Below, in pieces: positions 1-8,310 of a DNA stretch of 64,000 nucleotides. A program made the translations under genes and the position numbers. The stretch spans positions 92,347-156,346 of the forward strand of contig CAYOCP010000008.1 in assembly GCA_964402505.1 (NCBI GenBank). The letters run 5' to 3'. The notes beneath the pieces are model-generated. The model was given only the letters and a program-made list of their open reading frames with translations, ran no database searches and had not been told where the DNA came from. Each line of letters starts with the position of its first letter. Positions within the stretch are counted from its first letter, which is position 1. The DNA is from SLRI01 sp964402505 (lineage in GTDB: Bacteria; Pseudomonadota; Alphaproteobacteria; Geminicoccales; Geminicoccaceae).

Positions 1-434
1 CCGCCCGGAACCGGAAACCGCGTGTGCAGCCGCTCGAGCAGCATCGAGCAGAGATCGCGATAGGCTTCGAGACGCTGCTCGCGGGTGCCCTCGACGAGGC
101 TCGGGTCCGGCATGTGCCAGAACTCGAGGTCGCAGGAGCTGGTGCGCGTCAGCTCCACCGCACGGTGCTGCGCCTCGGGCGAAAGCGAGATCACGAGGTC
201 GAAATAATCATCGTCGAGCTGGTCGAAGGTCCGGGGTCGGTGGCCCTTGAGGTCGATGCCGAGCTCGTCGAGCACCGCGACCGCGAAGCCGTCGACCCCG
301 TCGCCCGCCCGCACCCCGCAGCTCTGGACGAAAATCCGCCGGCCGTGCAGGTATTTGAGCAGCGCCTCGGCCATGGGCGAGCGTATCTGGTTGTGCGAGC
401 AGGCAAAGAGGACGGCCCCCGGCAGCTCGCTCAT
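1..434 (-). CDS. Low-molecular-weight protein-tyrosine-phosphatase family protein (3' end outside window)
   Basis: The frame starts at an ATG whose last bases overlap the stop of the upstream UPF0262 gene (ATGA), then stays open to the left window edge, giving 144 visible residues. The P-loop signature CSHNQIRS lies at residues 12-19 (Cys12, Arg18), matching the CX5R active site of low-molecular-weight phosphatases and the related arsenate reductases. A PDPS sequence near residue 110 fits the general-acid loop containing the catalytic Asp. A UPF0262 gene followed by this phosphatase is a familiar alphaproteobacterial pair. Whether it acts on phosphoprotein, arsenate or another substrate cannot be read from sequence. 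The C-terminus is missing only because the window ends. Confidence 0.85.
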   Translation of the reverse strand, partial: MSELPGAVLFACSHNQIRSPMAEALLKYLHGRRIFVQSCGVRAGDGVDGFAVAVLDELGIDLKGHRPRTFDQLDDDYFDLVISLSPEAQHRAVELTRTSSCDLEFWHMPDPSLVEGTREQRLEAYRDLCSMLLERLHTRFPVPG

Positions 435-940
435 CAGCCGCGCAGATGCAGCACACAGACCAGCGTGAACAGGCGCCGGGCGGTGTTGCCGTCGACGGCC
501 ACCCGGCCGCCGAGCGCCTCGCGCAGGAGCTCCGCCCCCTCGTTGTGCAGGCCGCGCCGGGCCATGTCGATCGCCTCGATGCGGCCCGGCGAGGCGCCCC
601 GGATGGCGCCGAAATAGCTTTCGCAGATCAGGAAATAATCCTTGACCACCCGCCGGAGCGGCCGGGCCGAGAGCGTGACCTCGACGTGCTCGTCCGCGGC
701 ATCGGTGACCGCCAGCACCAGCGTCGCGTCACGTAGCGAAAGCACCAGCCGATACGGCCCCCTGGCGTTCTCGACCAGCGAGAACCGGTTCTCCTCGAGG
801 AGATCGAAGATGGCGACGTTGCGCTCGTGCTCGATCTCGGGGCTCCAGCGCACGATGCTCCGCTCGTCGAGCTCGATCGCGGCGATGCGCTCGGCCGTCT
901 CCGCCGCAGCCTCGCCCGAAGCGGGCGCGTCGCCCTTCAT
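434..940 (-). CDS. UPF0262 family protein
   Basis: This 168-residue acidic soluble protein is recognised as the UPF0262 family, found almost only in Alphaproteobacteria and of unknown biochemical role. Characteristic stretches include IAAIELDERSIVRWSPEIEHE near the N-terminus and a central segment with VVKDYFLICESYF. No signal peptide or membrane segment is visible. It overlaps the downstream phosphatase gene by four bases (ATGA) and lies 33 bases after the DUF2948 gene, so the three are probably one transcript. In many relatives hisD separates the DUF2948 and UPF0262 genes. It is absent here. Confidence 0.88.
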   Translation of the reverse strand: MKGDAPASGEAAAETAERIAAIELDERSIVRWSPEIEHERNVAIFDLLEENRFSLVENARGPYRLVLSLRDATLVLAVTDAADEHVEVTLSARPLRRVVKDYFLICESYFGAIRGASPGRIEAIDMARRGLHNEGAELLREALGGRVAVDGNTARRLFTLVCVLHLRG

Positions 941-973
941 CTCGAGCGCATCCGCTCGGGGCCGGTTCGGCTC

Positions 974-1459
974 TCAGCCTCCGGCCGCACGTCCGAGCTC
1001 GTCGGCGAAGTGATCGCAGGGGCTGATCCGGCAGGGGCGCGGCTCGCCGAAATCCTCGAGCAGCGCGTCGATGCAGTCGGTCCGGAGCTGGATCTCGGGT
1101 CCGCCCTCGAAGACGAGATCGATATGGAAGAGCTGCCGCTCGCCGGGCTCGGTGGCGATGGTCAAAAGCGTCAGCTCGCGCTCGAGGTCCAGGGGATCGA
1201 GCTGGCGGTGCTTCACCTGCACGATGCAGTCGAGGCGAAGGGCCGTGTCGACCTCGGTGAGACCGTCGCAGCTCGAGGGATCGGCCTGAAGCTCGCGCCG
1301 GTAGCGGATGAAGGCGGCAATGAACCGCCGCTCCTCGACATCGAAGGCCATCTCGCGCAGCGCCACCCGCGCGTCCTGGAGGAGTGCCGCCATGACGGCC
1401 AGATCCTCGACGTCCTCGGCCCGCAGGCGCACGCCCGGGCGTTCCTCGACCTCGCTCAT
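974..1459 (-). CDS. DUF2948 family protein
   Basis: The 161-residue protein matches the alphaproteobacterial DUF2948 family: an N-terminal RLRAEDVEDLAVMAALLQDA segment followed by the conserved FIAAFIRYRRE region and a C-terminal half rich in beta-strand-like alternation (LTLLTI, FHIDLVFEGG, EIQLRTDCIDALLEDF). Its function is unknown. I chose the internal ATG at 1459 because the family begins close to this point; the long upstream open frame has no family resemblance. It is the first gene of the probable DUF2948-UPF0262-phosphatase transcript. Soluble and cytoplasmic by appearance. Confidence 0.85.
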   Translation of the reverse strand: MSEVEERPGVRLRAEDVEDLAVMAALLQDARVALREMAFDVEERRFIAAFIRYRRELQADPSSCDGLTEVDTALRLDCIVQVKHRQLDPLDLERELTLLTIATEPGERQLFHIDLVFEGGPEIQLRTDCIDALLEDFGEPRPCRISPCDHFADELGRAAGG

Positions 1460-1670
1460 CCCCGCATCCCCCGAACCTCCGCCTGCCCATCTGGCGCCGA
1501 CCCGACGGCGGCACCGAAACGCGCCCTTCATGTAGGATCGAATGCGCGCCTGCAAAGCCCCGGCCGCGAGCCGGCCCCGCCGGCATGGCCGGGATCGCCC
1601 GTGAGCCGGACCCCGCAAGGGGGGGTCCCGGCGGCACGCCCGCCCGAAACCGGCCGCGCCTGCCGCCCGG

Positions 1671-1904
1671 TCAGCCGGAGCCCGATGGCCCCTTGCCGCC
1701 CTTGCCCGCCTCGGGCGGCTCGACCTCGCCCGGCCCTGCCTCGTCCTCCGCCGGGGCCGGCTCGCGGCCCTCGCGCCCGCGCTGCTGCGCCTTGCGCTTT
1801 TGCAGATTGGCCCTGAGCGCCGCCGCGGCCTTGCTCGCCCGCGCCGTCCGGCGCTCCGCTCCGGCGCTCGACACGCCCGGCCGCCGCCCGTCGTCATCGG
1901 CCAA
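1671..1904 (-). CDS. Small basic protein with RANLQKRKAQQR motif
   Basis: This 77-residue, highly charged reading frame contains AAALRANLQKRKAQQRGR. Alphaproteobacterial genomes often carry very short proteins with this type of sequence near murA or cell-envelope genes. The C-terminal half is low-complexity Pro/Glu/Gly/Lys. It lies upstream of DUF2948, the usual place for such a gene. There is no domain to assign a function. The short length, biased composition and GC-rich background mean it could still be a chance frame. Confidence 0.45.
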   Translation of the reverse strand: MADDDGRRPGVSSAGAERRTARASKAAAALRANLQKRKAQQRGREGREPAPAEDEAGPGEVEPPEAGKGGKGPSGSG

Positions 1905-2021
1905 CGCCGAGCCCTCCAGGCGCCGGCACGGGTGGCCGGATCACTTGCACGTCCGCCGCCCGTGTGGCATCAACCCCACCGCCGCCGGCCGAGCCTTCCG
2001 GCAGCGGCGGGTCGCAATCGG

Positions 2022-2096
<75 letters not shown>

Positions 2097-2203
2097 TCTT
2101 TCCGCCCGGCGCTCTTCCCGACAGCATGGCCGACCCGTGCAACCGCCGTGCCGCCACCGGGCCCGGCAGCCAGCAGCAACGGGGCATCACGGCGCGGGCC
2201 GGG

Positions 2204-2908
2204 TCAGGCGAGCAGCCAGCCACCATCGACATCGACGGTCGTGCCGGTCACGAACTCGTTCTCCACGAGGAAGAGGACGGCCTGGGCGACCTCGTCGGGG
2301 GTGCCGGGGCGGGGAATGGGATTGCGCTCGGTCCGCTTGCGATAGATCGCGTCGCGGTCCGCCACGTCCATCGGCACCATGGGCGTATCGATCATGCCGG
2401 GCGAGACGACGTTGATGCGGCGGGGTGCGATCTCCGGCGCCACCGCCCGGACCAAGGCCTCGACCGCGGCCCCGACCGAGCTCAGCGCCACCTGGCCCGG
2501 CAGGCACTTGCGCGCCGGCGCGCCGCTCACGAGGACGACCGTGCCGTTCGCGGCCAGATGCGGCACACCCCGGCGCACCACGTTGGCATAGCCCCAGAGC
2601 TTGTCGAAGGACGCCCGATACCCCGCCATGTCCATCTCGAGGAAGGGACCGATCGCGCGCGTGCCGCCGGTCGCCGCACTGATCAGGATGTCGAACGGTG
2701 CCTCGTCGGCCAAAAGTGACGCGAGCGCCGCCTCGTCGCGCACGTCGCACTTGGCCAGCCTGACGCCTTTCGGCACCGCACCCGCCTTCCTCGGGTCGCG
2801 GCTGATCGCCACCACCTCCGCCCCGAGGGCCGCGAGCCTTCTCGCCGTGGCGAGGCCGATGCCCGAGGTGCCACCGAACACCAGCGCCTTCTTGCCTTCG
2901 ACGTCCAT
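2204..2908 (-). CDS. SDR-family protein lacking the usual catalytic Tyr/Lys
   Basis: A 234-residue Rossmann-fold short-chain dehydrogenase/reductase. The cofactor motif GGTSGIGLA is at residues 12-20, CDVRD and the ISAAT segment mark the second cofactor contacts, and the C-terminus ends with the family pattern FVTGTTVDVDGGW. The active-site region is odd. By alignment to the Ser-x12-Tyr-x3-Lys pattern, Ser, Tyr and Lys appear replaced by Gly129, Leu142 and Gly146. It therefore may bind NAD(P) without acting as a classical SDR oxidoreductase, or use another mechanism. It is a single gene, convergent with tRNA-Thr and preceded by a gene-free stretch that should hold its promoter. Confidence 0.85.
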   Translation of the reverse strand: MDVEGKKALVFGGTSGIGLATARRLAALGAEVVAISRDPRKAGAVPKGVRLAKCDVRDEAALASLLADEAPFDILISAATGGTRAIGPFLEMDMAGYRASFDKLWGYANVVRRGVPHLAANGTVVLVSGAPARKCLPGQVALSSVGAAVEALVRAVAPEIAPRRINVVSPGMIDTPMVPMDVADRDAIYRKRTERNPIPRPGTPDEVAQAVLFLVENEFVTGTTVDVDGGWLLA

Positions 2909-3278
2909 CTTCCTGGCCCCTCCTCATGGCTCCGGCGGCCGATGCGCCGGCGACGACCGCCATCCCATGTCGCACTGCAACGGCGCCGGGGCAAGGTCGA
3001 GAAGCGCCGAAAGGTGCGACCGGCAAGCGACCGGCGGCCCCGCCCGCCGCCGGCGGAATGCGCGGGCCGAAGCCGTCCTCGGCCAAGGACGGCTGCGACG
3101 GCCCGGGAGCACGGCCGGCAAGGCCGGTCCCTCCGAGCCCCGCCCCCATTCCCGCGTTCCCGGGCTGCGGAGCGGCCTTGCCCCGGCCGCCGACCCAAGC
3201 CTCGGCAGGACGGAGGGGCCGGGACGATCGCTGCCCCGTCCGGGCCGCGGCCCCGCGAGAGGGTCCGCCACCGACAAT
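2909..3278. other. Gene-free stretch upstream of the SDR gene
   Basis: About 370 bases between the SDR start and the end of the DUF2336 gene. Several reading frames are open because of the very high GC content, but none has a family resemblance or a convincing start. The part nearest the SDR gene presumably contains its promoter and leader. I see no clear terminator hairpin with a T-tract and no RNA gene. Confidence 0.5.
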
Positions 3279-4451
3279 TCAGACATTCTCGATCAGCGCG
3301 TCCACGGCCGCCTCGTCGAGCCTCAGGCGCTCGTACTGGTGCTGGAGGTAGTGCATCGCCTCGCTGCTGTAGCTGTCGTTCTTCGGCGCGTTGGGCTGCA
3401 GGCTGCGACTGGCGAGCTCGAGCGCCATGCGGATGGTGACGTAGTGCGGCGTCGGCAGGCCCGCCCGGATGCACAGGGCCGCCAGATGCCGGCGATCGTC
3501 GTGATAGGCGAGACGGCGGACCCGCTCCGGCTCGAGCTTGGCGTGCATGCCGAGGGCGAGCTCGAAGGCCGCGATGTCGCCGTCGCGAAGCAGGCCCAGG
3601 ATCGCATCGTGGTCGAGCGATCCCGCCTCCAGCCGGGCTCTGAGATGACGCTCGAGCTTGCGATCGCCATGCTCCTTGGCGGTGAGGCCGATGGCCGTGC
3701 GCTCGCGCACCGCCTGCATCAGCGCCCGCGCCTCGTCGGGCGCCATCCGCCGGGTCTGGACCAGCTCCCACTCGATCCGATCGCCGATGGCGCCGACCAG
3801 CTGCTCGACCAGCTCGAACGGCAGGGCCGGGCGGCGCACCAGCCGGTCCTGCACCTCGGCGTCCTCCCGCCAGTCCGCCATCACCCGGCCGAGCGTCCTG
3901 GCCGAAAGCTGCGCCCCGGCATTGCCGACCAGCCGCGCCACCACCGGCTGGTGGCCGGAATCGGCCAGCACATCGGCGAGGCTCTCGGAGATCCGCTCAC
4001 GCCCGGCCACGGCAAGCGCGTACTGCATGGCATTGGTGCGGACGATCTCGACCAGCTCCTCGTCCCGCAGCAGCGGGCTCTGCTCGAGGATCGGCCGGGC
4101 CACCTCGATGCGGTCGCGGGCGAGCCGGCTCGCCACGGCGGCCGGCAGCCGATCGCTCGTGGCGACGGCGGCGGCGAGCGCCCGGCGCACCTGGACCTCG
4201 ACATCGCCGACCATGAGGCCGAGCAGGGCCGCCACCAGATCGCGCGGGCTCGACTCCACCAGCTCGTCGTAGCCATCGCCGAACTTGCGCGCGATCAGGG
4301 CACGGTTGGCGGCCGACGGATCCGCCTGCAGCGCCGCCACGTCCCGGCCGGTCAGCCGCGCCGCCGCGGCAGCCCCCTCCTGCAGCATCGCCATGCGGCG
4401 CCGGCTGGCGCCACCGCCCGGCGCCGCTGCCGCGGTCATCGCATCCGCCAC
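3279..4451 (-). CDS. DUF2336 domain-containing protein
   Basis: The 390-residue protein is an all-helical repeat-like protein matching the DUF2336 family, common in Rhodospirillales and other Alphaproteobacteria and of unknown function. The pattern of short helices recurs (FGDGYDELVESSPRDLVAALLGLMVGD; ARPILEQSPLLRDEELVEIV; ADVLADSGHQPVVARLVGN), resembling HEAT-like helical pairs. It has no signal peptide or membrane helix and is likely cytoplasmic. It stands alone, divergent from mmcB, with about 80 bases between the two starts for both promoters. The Ala/Gly-rich start region makes the exact start slightly uncertain. Confidence 0.85.
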   Translation of the reverse strand: MADAMTAAAAPGGGASRRRMAMLQEGAAAAARLTGRDVAALQADPSAANRALIARKFGDGYDELVESSPRDLVAALLGLMVGDVEVQVRRALAAAVATSDRLPAAVASRLARDRIEVARPILEQSPLLRDEELVEIVRTNAMQYALAVAGRERISESLADVLADSGHQPVVARLVGNAGAQLSARTLGRVMADWREDAEVQDRLVRRPALPFELVEQLVGAIGDRIEWELVQTRRMAPDEARALMQAVRERTAIGLTAKEHGDRKLERHLRARLEAGSLDHDAILGLLRDGDIAAFELALGMHAKLEPERVRRLAYHDDRRHLAALCIRAGLPTPHYVTIRMALELASRSLQPNAPKNDSYSSEAMHYLQHQYERLRLDEAAVDALIENV

Positions 4452-4534
4452 CTGTCCCTCACCACTGCCGCAAATTCCATTCCGTTCGAGCCTGGCGACT
4501 TGGCCGATGCGCGCATTCTAGCTATCCCCGGTTA

Positions 4535-5047
4535 ATGAATCGTGTAGCCCCGCTTCTCGATCGTGCCGCCGATCCGGTCTCGCGGCCGCGGGCGACGACC
4601 GATATCGGCCGGGGTGTGCTTCGCCTTTTGGCCGATCTCGGCATCGCCGCCCTCACCGAGCTGCCGCTGGCCAACGGGCGGCGGGTCGACATCATCGGGC
4701 TCGGCCACGACGGTGCCATCCACGTCATCGAGATCAAGAGCTCGCGAGCCGACTTTCTGGCGGACCGCAAGTGGCCGGAATATCTCGATTTTGCGGAATA
4801 TTTCTACTTTGCGGTCGCGGTCGGGTTTCCGCTCGGCCTGCTGCCCGAGGCGGAGGGGCTGATCATCGCCGACCGGTTCGGCGCCGAGCTCGCCCGCCCG
4901 GCCCGCCACCGTCCCCTGGCCGGTGCCCGGCGCAAGGCGCTCACGCTGCGCTTCGCCCGGGTCGCGGCCCGGCGCCTCGTCCTGCCCCTGCTCGCACCCG
5001 ACAGCGGCACACTACCTCAAGGGGAAGTCGGGCCCGCCTCGCCGTAG
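4535..5047 (+). CDS. mmcB: MmcB family DNA repair protein
   Basis: The 170-residue protein matches MmcB (formerly DUF1052), an SOS-linked, nuclease-like alphaproteobacterial protein tied to mitomycin C resistance in Caulobacter. The core VDIIGLGHDGAIHVIEIKSSRADFLADRKWPEYL has the D...EIK pattern of PD-(D/E)XK-type nuclease folds (residues about 49-82), followed by the conserved YFYFAVAVGFP segment. The start ATG at 4535 is the first in frame. Its last 31 bases overlap the convergent nudC gene tail to tail. I found no obvious LexA box, so SOS control is not shown here. Confidence 0.9.
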   Translation: MNRVAPLLDRAADPVSRPRATTDIGRGVLRLLADLGIAALTELPLANGRRVDIIGLGHDGAIHVIEIKSSRADFLADRKWPEYLDFAEYFYFAVAVGFPLGLLPEAEGLIIADRFGAELARPARHRPLAGARRKALTLRFARVAARRLVLPLLAPDSGTLPQGEVGPASP

Positions 5048-5934
5048 AGCCATTCGTCGATCAGGAAGCGGGCGATGCTGTCGGCATTGGGCAGGCGGAC
5101 GGGCCGCCTCTCGGGATCGAGCAGCTCCTGCCGGTGAAACCAGCGCGCCGCCTCGAGCTCGGCCGGATCGACCACGAGCGACGCGAGGGGCGCCGTGGCA
5201 CGGTAGCCCAGCATCAGCGATTGCGGGAACGGCCAGGGCTGCGAGCTGCGGTAGCGGATGTTCTCGACCTCGAGGCCGACCTCCTCCCTGATCTCGCGCC
5301 AGACCGCCTGCTCGAGGCTCTCGCCCGCCTCGACGAAGCCGGCGAGGGTCGAGAACATGCCTTCCGGAAAATGCCTCGAGCGGCCGAGCAGACAGTGCTC
5401 ACCATGCGTGACGAGGCAGATCACCGCCGGATCGGTGCGCGGGAAGGTGTCGAAGCCGCAGGCCTCGCAGTGCCGCGCGTGGCCCGCCTGGATGGTCGTC
5501 ATCTCGGTGCCGCAGGCGCCGCAGAAGCGGTTGCGCAGCCGCCAGTGCGCCAGTGCGCGGGCAAACGCCAAAAGCCCCGCCTCGACCGGCGGCAGGGCCT
5601 GCGCCACCTGCCGGAGCTCGACATAGGTGCCGGAGGCGAGCTCCTCGCCTTCGAGGTCGACCGCGAAGACCGGCCGCCCCTCGACCAGCCCGAGCAGCAC
5701 CGGCGGCTCGGGACGGAAGCCGGCGAGTGCCCCGGCATCGACGAAGAAGGCGCGGGGTCCGCTCTCGTCCTCGACGACCAGCGGCTTCAGCCCGTGCAGC
5801 ACCAGAAACCGCGTCCTCGATGACCGGAGCGCCGCCTGCAGCCAGTCCCGGTCGTCGCGGCGGCAGGCGGCGCGATCGTAGCCGATCGACGAATAGAGGT
5901 GGGGCGGCGGGTTGGCCGGTCGTTGCGGCTGCAT
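5017..5934 (-). CDS. nudC: NAD(+) diphosphatase NudC (Nudix hydrolase)
   Basis: A 305-residue Nudix enzyme of the NADH pyrophosphatase type, which cleaves NAD(H) to AMP and NMN(H) and can remove NAD caps from RNA. In order: a variable N-terminal domain, a zinc ribbon with CGACG and CEACG pairs, then the Nudix box GFVEAGESLEQAVWREIREE and the NudC-specific SQPWPFPQS motif. I start at the ATG at 5934, since the longer open frame runs back through the opposite-strand SRP RNA and has no resemblance to the family. Convergent with mmcB. Confidence 0.93.
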   Translation of the reverse strand: MQPQRPANPPPHLYSSIGYDRAACRRDDRDWLQAALRSSRTRFLVLHGLKPLVVEDESGPRAFFVDAGALAGFRPEPPVLLGLVEGRPVFAVDLEGEELASGTYVELRQVAQALPPVEAGLLAFARALAHWRLRNRFCGACGTEMTTIQAGHARHCEACGFDTFPRTDPAVICLVTHGEHCLLGRSRHFPEGMFSTLAGFVEAGESLEQAVWREIREEVGLEVENIRYRSSQPWPFPQSLMLGYRATAPLASLVVDPAELEAARWFHRQELLDPERRPVRLPNADSIARFLIDEWLYGEAGPTSP

Positions 5935-5992
5935 GCCTCTGTCCTGTACGCATCCGGGCGGCGCATGCGTGCTTGTGCGCCATCGACGGGCC

Positions 5993-6023
5993 TTGCGCAA
6001 CCGCCCGGCAGGCTCGATATCTA
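5993..6023 (+). promoter_or_regulatory. Putative sigma-70 promoter of the SRP RNA gene
   Basis: TTGCGC (5993-5998) and TATCTA (6018-6023) lie 19 bases apart, and the -10 hexamer ends five bases before the predicted RNA start. The spacer is longer than ideal, so the -35 call is the weaker part. Confidence 0.35.
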
Positions 6024-6028
6024 GGCGC

Positions 6029-6123
6029 GGAAGGCTGGTCGCGGACGGTGCACTCGCCAACCCGGTCAGGTCCGGAAGGAAGCAGCCGTAACGAGCTTCG
6101 CATCGGGTCGCGCGCCAGCCTTC
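6029..6123 (+). ncRNA. ffs: Signal recognition particle RNA (4.5S-type)
   Basis: Contains the near-invariant SRP apical motif GGTCAGGTCCGGAAGGAAGCAGCC at about 6064-6087 (described by position), flanked by long complementary arms. The ends GGAAGGCTGG and CCAGCCTTCC pair exactly. Together with Ffh it forms the particle that targets nascent membrane and secreted proteins. It sits directly before dnaX, as in many Proteobacteria. Confidence 0.95.
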
Positions 6124-6189
6124 CACCCGCCTCCCCTTCCGCCCCCTCGTGCAGAAGCGCCCGCGCGCGGGCCCGAAAGCGCCTCATCG

Positions 6190-7968
6190 ATGGATCTCCT
6201 CGCCGGCTCCGACCAACCGTACCGGGTCCTCGCCCGGGCCTATCGACCGCAGAAGCTGTCGGAGCTGATCGGCCAGGACGCGCTGGTGCGCACGCTCACC
6301 AACGCCATGCGTTCGGGGCGCGTCGCCCACGCCTTCCTGCTCGCCGGCATCCGTGGCATTGGCAAGACGACGGCGGCGCGGATCATCGCCCGCGGCCTCA
6401 ACTGCACGGGCACCGACGGCGCGGGCGGGCCGACGCCAGAGCCCTGCGGCCGATGCGCCTCCTGCCGCTCGCTCGCCGAGGGGCGGTCCCTCGACGTGAT
6501 CGAGATGGACGCGGCGACCCGGACCGGCATCGACGACATCCGCGAGATCGTCGACGCCGTGCGTTACGCGCCCGCCGCTTCCCGCTACAAGATCTACATC
6601 ATCGACGAGATCCACATGCTCTCGGAGAAGGCTTTCAACGGCCTTCTGAAGACGCTCGAGGAGCCGCCGCCGCACGCCAAGTTCATCTTCGCCACCACCG
6701 AGGTCCGGAAGCTGCCGGTCACCGTGCTGTCGCGCTGCCAGCGCTTCGATCTGAAGCGCGTCGAGCCTTCGGTGCTCGAGGCGCATCTGGCTCGGATCGC
6801 CGAAGCGGAGCGGGTCGCGACCCGGGGCGAGGCGCTCGGCCTCATCGCCCGCGCCGCCGAGGGCTCGGTGCGCGACGCCCTCTCGCTGCTCGACCAGGCG
6901 ATCGTGCTCGCCGAGGGCGCCGTCGACACGGCCATCGTCGCCCAGATGCTCGGCCTCGGCGACCGGCAGAAGCTGCTCGGTCTCTTCGAGCGGCTCGTGG
7001 CAGGCGACGCACCCGCCGCCCTCGACCGCTTCCGCGAGCTCTTCGGGCTCGGCGCCGAGCCCGCCTCCGTCATCGAGGATCTGCTCGAGATCGCGCACTG
7101 GGTGAGCTGCCTCGGGATCGACCGCGATGCCGGCTCGATCTTCGCCGGCACGCCCGAGGCCATGGCCGCCGGGCGCGGCCTCGCCGGGCGGCTCGACCTC
7201 GCCGTGCTCGCCCGTGCCTGGCAGGTCCTGCTCAAGGGCCTCGACGAGGTGCGGGCCGCCCCCGATGCCGCCATCGCCGCCGAGATGGTGCTGCTGCGCC
7301 TCGCCGCCATGGGCACTTTGCCGACGCCGGGCGAGCTCGCCCGCCGGCTCGAGGAGACCGGTCTTGGAGGCACGGACGCGGCCGCCCCGCCCGCCCGGCC
7401 CCGCCCGCCTCTACCCTCGCCGCCTTTGGCGCGCGCGGCACCTCTCGAGCCTTCGCCGCCGCCCCGCGACAGCCGGCCCGCGCCGGGCACCGGCCGCGAG
7501 CCCAGGGACTTCGCCGATCTCGTGCGGCTCCTCAACCGGCACGGCGAGCGGCTGCTCGCCGCCGCCCTGCACCAGGGCGCCCACCTCGTCTCCTTCCAGA
7601 AGGACCGGCTCGAGCTGCGCCTCGATCCGCATCTCCCGACCGACCTCGTCGGTCGGCTGAGCGAGGCCTTGCTGCGGCTCACCGGCCGACGCTGGCTGAT
7701 CGCCCTGACGCAGAAGGGCGGTGCCGCCAGCCTCGCCGAGCAGGCGGCGGCGGACCGCGAGCGGCTGATCCAGGAGCTCGGCCGGCACGCGACCGTGCGC
7801 GAGGTGCTCGAGGCGTTTCCCGGTGCCAGAATCATCGATATACGCGAGCGGTCCCGACCGGAGCCGGAGGACCATCGAAGCGGGCCGCACGGCGCCCGCT
7901 GGCCCGATGCGACCGAAGCGCCCGACGACGAACCCCTTGGTCACGACGACAGCCGCATGGAGCGTTGA
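6190..7968 (+). CDS. dnaX: DNA polymerase III subunit gamma/tau
   Basis: The 592-residue clamp-loader ATPase. Walker A GIRGIGKT is at residues 53-60, zinc-module cysteines at 72, 86, 89 and 92, then the Walker B region IYIIDEIHML and the LSRCQRF arginine-finger motif. A Pro/Ala-rich linker (about 390-435) leads to a C-terminal tau region that contacts the polymerase alpha subunit. It drives loading of the sliding clamp at the replication fork. The stop codon overlaps the next gene's start (TGATG), and the ffs-dnaX-ebfC-recR order is the classical one. No slippery poly-A frameshift site for a short gamma form is evident in this GC-rich gene. Confidence 0.96.
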   Translation: MDLLAGSDQPYRVLARAYRPQKLSELIGQDALVRTLTNAMRSGRVAHAFLLAGIRGIGKTTAARIIARGLNCTGTDGAGGPTPEPCGRCASCRSLAEGRSLDVIEMDAATRTGIDDIREIVDAVRYAPAASRYKIYIIDEIHMLSEKAFNGLLKTLEEPPPHAKFIFATTEVRKLPVTVLSRCQRFDLKRVEPSVLEAHLARIAEAERVATRGEALGLIARAAEGSVRDALSLLDQAIVLAEGAVDTAIVAQMLGLGDRQKLLGLFERLVAGDAPAALDRFRELFGLGAEPASVIEDLLEIAHWVSCLGIDRDAGSIFAGTPEAMAAGRGLAGRLDLAVLARAWQVLLKGLDEVRAAPDAAIAAEMVLLRLAAMGTLPTPGELARRLEETGLGGTDAAAPPARPRPPLPSPPLARAAPLEPSPPPRDSRPAPGTGREPRDFADLVRLLNRHGERLLAAALHQGAHLVSFQKDRLELRLDPHLPTDLVGRLSEALLRLTGRRWLIALTQKGGAASLAEQAAADRERLIQELGRHATVREVLEAFPGARIIDIRERSRPEPEDHRSGPHGARWPDATEAPDDEPLGHDDSRMER

Positions 7969-8291
7969 TGAAGAACATCCAGAACATGATGAAGCAGGCG
8001 CAGCAGCTGCAGAGCAAGATGGCGGACATGCAGGCCCGGCTCGCCGAGGTCGAGATGACCGGCGAGGCTGGCGCCGGCATGGTCGCCGTCACCCTCAACG
8101 GCAAGGGCGAGATGCGCCGCATCAAGATCGACAGGTCGCTGGTCGACCCCGAGGACGTGGAAACCCTCGAGGACCTCGTGGTCGCCGCCACCAACAACGC
8201 CAAGCAGCGGGTCGAGGAGCACGTCGCGAGCGAGATGAGCAAGGTCGCGGGCGGCCTGCCGCTGCCGCCCGGGATGAAGCTGCCGTTCTGA
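7968..8291 (+). CDS. ebfC: YbaB/EbfC family nucleoid-associated protein
   Basis: The 107-residue protein begins MKNIQNMMKQAQQLQSKMADMQ, the coiled-coil helix typical of YbaB/EbfC, followed by the MVAVTLNGKGEMRRIKID strand region and a C-terminal helix ending GGLPLPPGMKLPF. Family members are dimeric, tweezer-shaped DNA-binding proteins that associate with the nucleoid. The start ATG shares one base with the dnaX stop, so translation is probably coupled. It lies between dnaX and recR as expected. Confidence 0.95.
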   Translation: MKNIQNMMKQAQQLQSKMADMQARLAEVEMTGEAGAGMVAVTLNGKGEMRRIKIDRSLVDPEDVETLEDLVVAATNNAKQRVEEHVASEMSKVAGGLPLPPGMKLPF

Positions 8292-8310
8292 TGCGGGCCG
8301 ATCGGAAGCC

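Noticed and set aside
5553..8291. 912-residue open frame covering SRP RNA, dnaX and ebfC
   Set aside because: It passes through the SRP RNA and the wrong frame of dnaX; only its last 107 codons (ebfC) are real.
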